Shown here: positions 60,111-64,000 of the stretch, piece by piece
Layout: each line of letters opens with the position of its first letter
Numbering within the stretch: the stretch's first letter is position 1
Origin: 13-2-20CM-66-19 sp036273735
GTDB lineage: Bacteria; Pseudomonadota; Gammaproteobacteria; Steroidobacterales; Steroidobacteraceae
DNA: 64,000 nucleotides
Reading direction: 5' to 3'
Assembly: GCA_036273735.1 (NCBI GenBank)
Contig: DASUHA010000114.1
Location: 53,023-117,022, forward strand
Translations under genes and position numbers: made by a program
The notes under the pieces: model-generated
The model's input: the letters and a program-made list of their open reading frames with translations, nothing else
The model's database searches: none
Told to the model about the DNA's origin: nothing

Positions 60111-61350
60111 AGAGATAGCAGGCCCAGGGCAGAACGTACGAGAGCTGTAGACCGATGTGGTCGGCGAGCTTGCCCTGCAGCTCAGCGAGCGCACCACCGG
60201 CGATCGCCATGATGAGGAGGCCCGAGCCCTCCTCGGTCAGCGGACCCAGTCCGCGGATGCCGAGCGTGAAGATGGTCGGGAACATGATGGAGTGGCAGAG
60301 CCCGACGGCGATGAGACACCACATGGCCAGGTGTCCCGTCGAGATGATGGCAACACCCGCGAGCACCAGTGCGCCGACGCTGACGGCTGCAAGCAGGCGA
60401 CCTGGCGAGATCCACCGCAGCAACCACGCGCCGACGAACCGGCCTGCCATGGCCCCACCCCAATAGAGCACCACGTAGTTCGCGGCCCGCTCGTGGGTCA
60501 TGCCGCCGATTTCCGGCCGCGAGATGAAGTTGACCAGTGTCGAGCCGATGCCGATCTCGCAGATCATGTAAAGCACGATGGCCGGCACGCCGAAGATGAG
60601 GTTGCGGTGCCGCCAGAGACTGTGCCGCGCGCGCTCGGCACGGGCCGCCCGTCGCGTCTCCCGGCCGAGGTCGGGCAGCCGCACGCGCCACACGAGCAAC
60701 GCCAGCGCGAGCAGCACGACGGCGATGAGGACATAGGGCAGCTCTACCGTATGGATGTCCGCGGCGCGCTGCTGTGCCGATAGAGTAACCGCCCCGTGCG
60801 CGGTGCCGGAGACGCTGCGGCCGAGGATCAGCAGGCCTCCGAAGAGCGGCGCGAGCGCAGTGCCGAGGGAATTGAACGCCTGCACCAGATTGAGCCGGCT
60901 GGAAGCGGTCTGCGGCGAGCCGATCACCGCCACGTAGGGGTTGGCCGCGACCTGCAGGAGCGTGATGGACGAGGCGAGCAGGAAGAGCGCCACCAGGAAC
61001 ATGTCGTAGGACTCGAGCATCGCGGCCGGAACGAAGGCCACGGCACTCAGCGCCATTCCGAGTAGTCCCAGCACGACCGCGAGCTTGTAGCCGGTGCGCT
61101 CGAGCACCTTGGCCGCCGGCACCGCCATGATGAGATAACCGAGATAGAAGGCGAGCTGCACGAGCAGCGACTGTGCGTAGTCCAGACCGAACGCCGACTT
61201 GAAGTGCGGCACGAGGATGTCGTTGAGGACCGTCGCGAATCCCCACATGAAGAACACGATCGCGAGCACCACGAGCGCCGCGGTATAGCTCTGCCTGGGA
61301 GAGGCCTGCTCGGCCACCACCCCGGAGCCGCCCGGAAGGTTGACTGCCAT
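60040..61350 (-). CDS. Sugar:H+ symporter of the FucP type (MFS, FHS family)
   Basis: A 436-residue carrier with twelve helices. FucP-family marks are FFMWGFATVLNDILVPHFKSAFGLDYAQSLLVQLAFYLGYLIMAVPAAKVLERTGYK, LLQVAANPYVAVIGSP and SRLNLVQAFNSLGTALAPLFGG. The known members carry L-fucose, arabinose, glucose or galactose. Neighbouring genes suggest a pentose or deoxysugar. ATG 61350 follows GAGGT. A promoter with a perfect TTGACA is placed at 61377-61405. It is divergent from the AraD1-type gene. Confidence 0.9.
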   Translation of the reverse strand: MAVNLPGGSGVVAEQASPRQSYTAALVVLAIVFFMWGFATVLNDILVPHFKSAFGLDYAQSLLVQLAFYLGYLIMAVPAAKVLERTGYKLAVVLGLLGMALSAVAFVPAAMLESYDMFLVALFLLASSITLLQVAANPYVAVIGSPQTASSRLNLVQAFNSLGTALAPLFGGLLILGRSVSGTAHGAVTLSAQQRAADIHTVELPYVLIAVVLLALALLVWRVRLPDLGRETRRAARAERARHSLWRHRNLIFGVPAIVLYMICEIGIGSTLVNFISRPEIGGMTHERAANYVVLYWGGAMAGRFVGAWLLRWISPGRLLAAVSVGALVLAGVAIISTGHLAMWCLIAVGLCHSIMFPTIFTLGIRGLGPLTEEGSGLLIMAIAGGALAELQGKLADHIGLQLSYVLPWACYLFILFYAVSGSRPTGALDDEPLVG

Positions 61351-61376
61351 TAGGGTTACCTCGATGACTCGGGCAA

Positions 61377-61405
61377 CCAATATCGGCCGCGCGCGCGCCT
61401 GTCAA
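61377..61405 (-). promoter_or_regulatory. Promoter of the FucP-like gene
   Basis: On the minus strand TTGACA (61405-61400) and TATTGG (61382-61377) are 17 bp apart, 27 bp before the ATG. The -35 is perfect and the -10 has the first three consensus bases. Confidence 0.5.
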
Positions 61406-61424
61406 GCCCGTCGGCGCATTTACT

Positions 61425-61453
61425 CAGACAAGAGAATCGCCTTGGTCTATGAT
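61425..61453 (+). promoter_or_regulatory. Promoter of the AraD1-like gene, near-leaderless
   Basis: CAGACA (61425-61430) and TATGAT (61448-61453) are 17 bp apart. The ATG begins 8 bp after the -10, so transcription is expected to start about 1-2 nt before the start codon. Confidence 0.5.
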
Positions 61454-61461
61454 CCGGTTGC

Positions 61462-62478
61462 ATGTCAGTGCGGCTGGTACAGGTGGAACTTGCGGGTGGC
61501 GCGCGCTGCGTTGCGGCACTCGAGCACGGGCGCCCCGGCAGAACAGGAGGGATCGAGGCCGTCCGGCTCGAGGGCATCAGCTCGGTCTACGAGCTCGCGG
61601 GTGCCGCCATTGCGGAGGGCCGCTCGCTCGAGGAGGCGGCGCGACAGCGACGGGGCCGTGAGATCCTCGAAGTCGACGGCGGGGATGCCGCCATACGTCT
61701 GCTCGCGCCCATCGACCATCCCGATCCGGCGCATCTTTATCTCACGGGCACCGGCCTCACCCATCTCGGCTCCGCCGAGAGCCGCGACAGCATGCACGCG
61801 CTCGCCGCGCAGGATGGCGCGCAAACCGACTCGATGCGCATGTTTCTCGACGGGCTCAGGGGTGGCAAACCTGCCGCCGGTCTCGTGGGCTCGCAGCCGG
61901 AGTGGTTCTACAAGGGCGATGGCGCCAGCATCGTGGGCACCGGGACACCGCTCGAGATGCCGGCATTCGCGCGCGATGGCGGGGAGGAGCCCGAGATCGC
62001 CGGAATCTACCTGATCGATTCGGGAGGCGTGGCCCGGCGCCTCGGGTTCTGCCTCGCCAATGAGTTTTCCGATCACCTGACGGAGCGGGAGAACTATCTC
62101 TGGCTCGCGCATTCGAAGCTCCGCCCAGCCGCCCTCGGGCCGGAGCTTCTCTCAGGGCCGCTGCCCGCGGACGTGCGCGGCAACAGCAGGGTGCGCCGCG
62201 GCGAGCGGGTGATCTGGGAGAAGACCTTCCTGACGGGCGAAGCCAACATGTCGCACTCCATCGCCAATCTCGAGCACCACCATTTCAAGTATGAGAACTT
62301 CCGCAGACCTGGTGACGTGCACGTGCACTTCTTCGGCACCGCGACGCTGTCGTTCTCGGACCAGTTGCTCATCGAGCCGGGCGATCGCTTCGAGATCAGC
62401 GCGGATGCGTTCCTGCTGCCGCTCCACAACGAGCTCATCCGCGCCTCCCCCCGCCCGTTCTCGGTACGCCCTCTGTAG
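61462..62478 (+). CDS. AraD1/GguC-family protein (FAH-like sugar-acid enzyme)
   Basis: A 338-residue protein with the fumarylacetoacetate hydrolase-like fold in the GguC/AraD1 subgroup. Distinct parts include YLTGTGLTHLGSAESRDSMH, EWFYKGDGASIVGTG, FCLANEFSDHLTERENYLWLAHSKLRPAALGPELL, and HVHFFGTATLSFSD. In related bacteria such genes lie in L-arabinose or similar pentose pathways and act on 2-keto-3-deoxy sugar acids. No other pathway enzyme (sugar dehydrogenase, lactonase, dehydratase) is in the window. The exact reaction is not certain. Confidence 0.85.
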   Translation: MSVRLVQVELAGGARCVAALEHGRPGRTGGIEAVRLEGISSVYELAGAAIAEGRSLEEAARQRRGREILEVDGGDAAIRLLAPIDHPDPAHLYLTGTGLTHLGSAESRDSMHALAAQDGAQTDSMRMFLDGLRGGKPAAGLVGSQPEWFYKGDGASIVGTGTPLEMPAFARDGGEEPEIAGIYLIDSGGVARRLGFCLANEFSDHLTERENYLWLAHSKLRPAALGPELLSGPLPADVRGNSRVRRGERVIWEKTFLTGEANMSHSIANLEHHHFKYENFRRPGDVHVHFFGTATLSFSDQLLIEPGDRFEISADAFLLPLHNELIRASPRPFSVRPL

Positions 62479-62617
62479 CCCGGAGGATCCGTGAGATCGG
62501 CGCATCGACGTTGTCTTGCCCTCACCGGGCTGCCGCAACCCGCCCGCGCGCGCCAGGGTCTGGTGCCGGGGGCTCACCACCGATTGCTGCCTCATCAGCC
62601 TTAGGAGCGCCCTCACT

Positions 62618-63760
62618 ATGTCTCAAGCCAGAATGGCCCTGATCACTGCGATCGCCGTGGGCGCACTTGCTGCCGCCGCGGATGCCGGCGCTGCTCAGGC
62701 ACGGCGCGCGACCTTTGGCGCACTCGCGGACGGCAGTCGCATCGAGGCGGTGGACCTCACCAGCCGGTCGGGCATCAGGGCGCGCATCATCACGCTCGGC
62801 GCACGCATCCAAGCGCTCTATACGCCGGATCGTACCGGTAAGCTCGATGATATCGTCCTCGGATTTGCGAGCCCGCAGCAGTATTTCGATGACGGCAACT
62901 ATTTCGGCGCCACCGTCGGCCGCTTCGCCAACCGCATCGGCCGGGGCCGCTTCACCCTCGGGGGGCGAGCCTATCAGATCTCGACCAACGATCACGGCAA
63001 CAGCCTCCATGGCGGCACGCGTGGCTTCGACAAGCGCATCTGGAAGATCGACTCGATCGCGAGCGGCCGGAGCGCCTCGGTCGTGATGTCGTACGTGAGT
63101 CCCGACGGCGAGGAGGGTTATCCGGGCACGATGCACGTGGCCGCTACATATACCCTCTCGGACGACGGGGAGCTGCGCATCGACTATCGCGCCACCACCG
63201 ACAAGCCGACCATCGTCAACCTCAGCGGCCACTCCTACTTCAATCTGGCTTCGAGTCCGGGCGACTTCTCGACGATGCCCGACCTGCTGCAGCTCGATGC
63301 CTCACGCTACACACCGGTGGACGCAGTGCTCATCCCCACGGGTGAGATCGCGCCCGTCGCCGGGACAGCGCTCGACTTTCGCAAGCCCACCGCCATCGGG
63401 CTGCACATCCGCGACGGCAACGATGCGCAGATCCGCTACTGTCACGGTTACGACATGAATTTCGTGCTCGACGGCCGACCCGGAACTCTCAGACGCGCGG
63501 CCCGCGTCGAGGACCCCCGCTCCGGCAGGGTGCTCGAGGTCTACACCACTGCGCCGGGTGTGCAGTTCTACTCCGGCAACTTCCTGGGCGGCACGGTGAT
63601 CGGCAAGCACGGCATCGCCTATCGCCAGGGAGATGCCGTCGTGCTGGAGCCACAGGATTTCCCTGATGCGCCCAATCACGCCAACTTCCCCTCAGCGAAG
63701 CTCGACCCCGGCGCCACCTACCACAACGTCATCGTCTACCGTTTCTCGGTGCGGCGATAA
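62618..63760 (+). CDS. galM: Aldose 1-epimerase, exported
   Basis: A 380-residue mutarotase with a signal peptide (MSQARMALITAIAVGALAAAADAGAAQA), so it acts in the periplasm on sugars before uptake. Catalytic residues are in NDHGNSLHGG (His), NLSGHSYFNL (His) and VVLEPQDFPDAPNHANFP (Glu). The upstream part ATVGRFANRIGRGRF is a family hallmark. ATG 62618 has AGGAG about 10 nt before it. Same strand as the AraD1-like gene after 139 bp, so it may be a separate transcript. Confidence 0.92.
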   Translation: MSQARMALITAIAVGALAAAADAGAAQARRATFGALADGSRIEAVDLTSRSGIRARIITLGARIQALYTPDRTGKLDDIVLGFASPQQYFDDGNYFGATVGRFANRIGRGRFTLGGRAYQISTNDHGNSLHGGTRGFDKRIWKIDSIASGRSASVVMSYVSPDGEEGYPGTMHVAATYTLSDDGELRIDYRATTDKPTIVNLSGHSYFNLASSPGDFSTMPDLLQLDASRYTPVDAVLIPTGEIAPVAGTALDFRKPTAIGLHIRDGNDAQIRYCHGYDMNFVLDGRPGTLRRAARVEDPRSGRVLEVYTTAPGVQFYSGNFLGGTVIGKHGIAYRQGDAVVLEPQDFPDAPNHANFPSAKLDPGATYHNVIVYRFSVRR

Positions 63761-63771
63761 CCTTGCAGCCG

Positions 63772-64000
63772 TCAGCGCGCCGACCGTACCAGGGCGTCCG
63801 CCGCATTGGATTCCAGCACCCACGTCGCTGCCGCATCGACGGTGTACTCGTCCTCGAACCAGAGAAAACCGAAATCATCGATGCACTCGGGAAAATCGGG
63901 CTTGATGATCACATAGCCCGGAATCATGCCGCCGGGAACGAAAGTGTCGTCGGCGCGATTGTTGCCGTAGGCCACCAGCTTCGAATTCGTACCGATCGCC
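63772..64000 (-). CDS. C-terminus of a possible GH9-type glycosidase (5' end outside window)
   Basis: The last 76 codons of a gene that enters from beyond the window edge. The segment GGMIPGYVIIKPDFPECIDDFGFLWFEDEYTVDAAATWVL resembles the C-terminus of glycoside hydrolase family 9 proteins, where the catalytic glutamate lies in a W.E.EY-like motif; here the glutamates are in WFEDEY. This would fit the sugar-using genes nearby, but the fragment is too short to be sure. Another carbohydrate-active family is possible. Confidence 0.4.
   Translation of the reverse strand, partial: AIGTNSKLVAYGNNRADDTFVPGGMIPGYVIIKPDFPECIDDFGFLWFEDEYTVDAAATWVLESNAADALVRSAR

Overview
The window is about 64 kb of GC-rich bacterial chromosome, densely packed, with short intergenic gaps and many start/stop overlaps (ATGA, GTGA, TTGA). 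SlyX, SlyD, PqiA/PqiB, a YbiT-type ABC-F ATPase, a PrpBCD methylcitrate cluster, FecI/FecR, and a full Alternative Complex III plus caa3-oxidase operon together point to an aerobic gammaproteobacterium, perhaps near Steroidobacter/Nevskiales. That placement is inference from gene content. No rRNA, tRNA, CRISPR array, insertion sequence or phage gene was seen.

Layout. 1-3.2 kb: the end of a FecI-type sigma factor, its FecR anti-sigma, a small lipoprotein, then a decayed stretch with gene remnants. 3.2-6.3 kb: housekeeping (ybiT, a DUF3096 peptide, slyX, a RIO kinase). 6.3-24.3 kb: mixed accessory genes (sortilin-like beta-propeller, IorAB-type molybdenum hydroxylase with a divergent AraC regulator, M3 peptidase, AraC/GyrI regulator, DUF899 and DUF2182 proteins, a MarR-SDR operon with a clear operator, an OxlT-like MFS carrier with a 41-residue partner, a repeat lipoprotein, an Fpg/Nei glycosylase). 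24.3-29.6 kb: an RND efflux pair with a GntR regulator. 29.6-32.6 kb: an exported small protein, a PLP dehydratase paired with a trans-3-hydroxy-L-proline dehydratase, and a 30-residue membrane peptide. 32.6-37.2 kb: prpC-prpD-prpB with a divergent LysR regulator. 37.3-44.4 kb: pqiAB, an AI-2E family protein, a glycogen-debranching-type enzyme and an SDR.

44.5-57.7 kb is the most coherent block: a CtaG-type assembly factor, actA-B-C-D-E-F (quinol:cytochrome c oxidoreductase), a small membrane protein, and oxidase subunits II (with a fused cytochrome c domain), I (A2 type), III and IV. These would form a quinol-to-oxygen respiratory chain. An enolase-superfamily gene sits 2 bp behind subunit IV, in what looks like the same transcript, with no obvious respiratory role.

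57.7-64 kb: a ProC-like reductase, slyD, then a sugar-catabolism group (FadR-type regulator, FucP-like permease, AraD1/GguC-like protein, exported aldose 1-epimerase, and the end of a possible GH9 glycosidase). The permease and AraD1 genes diverge from a promoter region readable on both strands.
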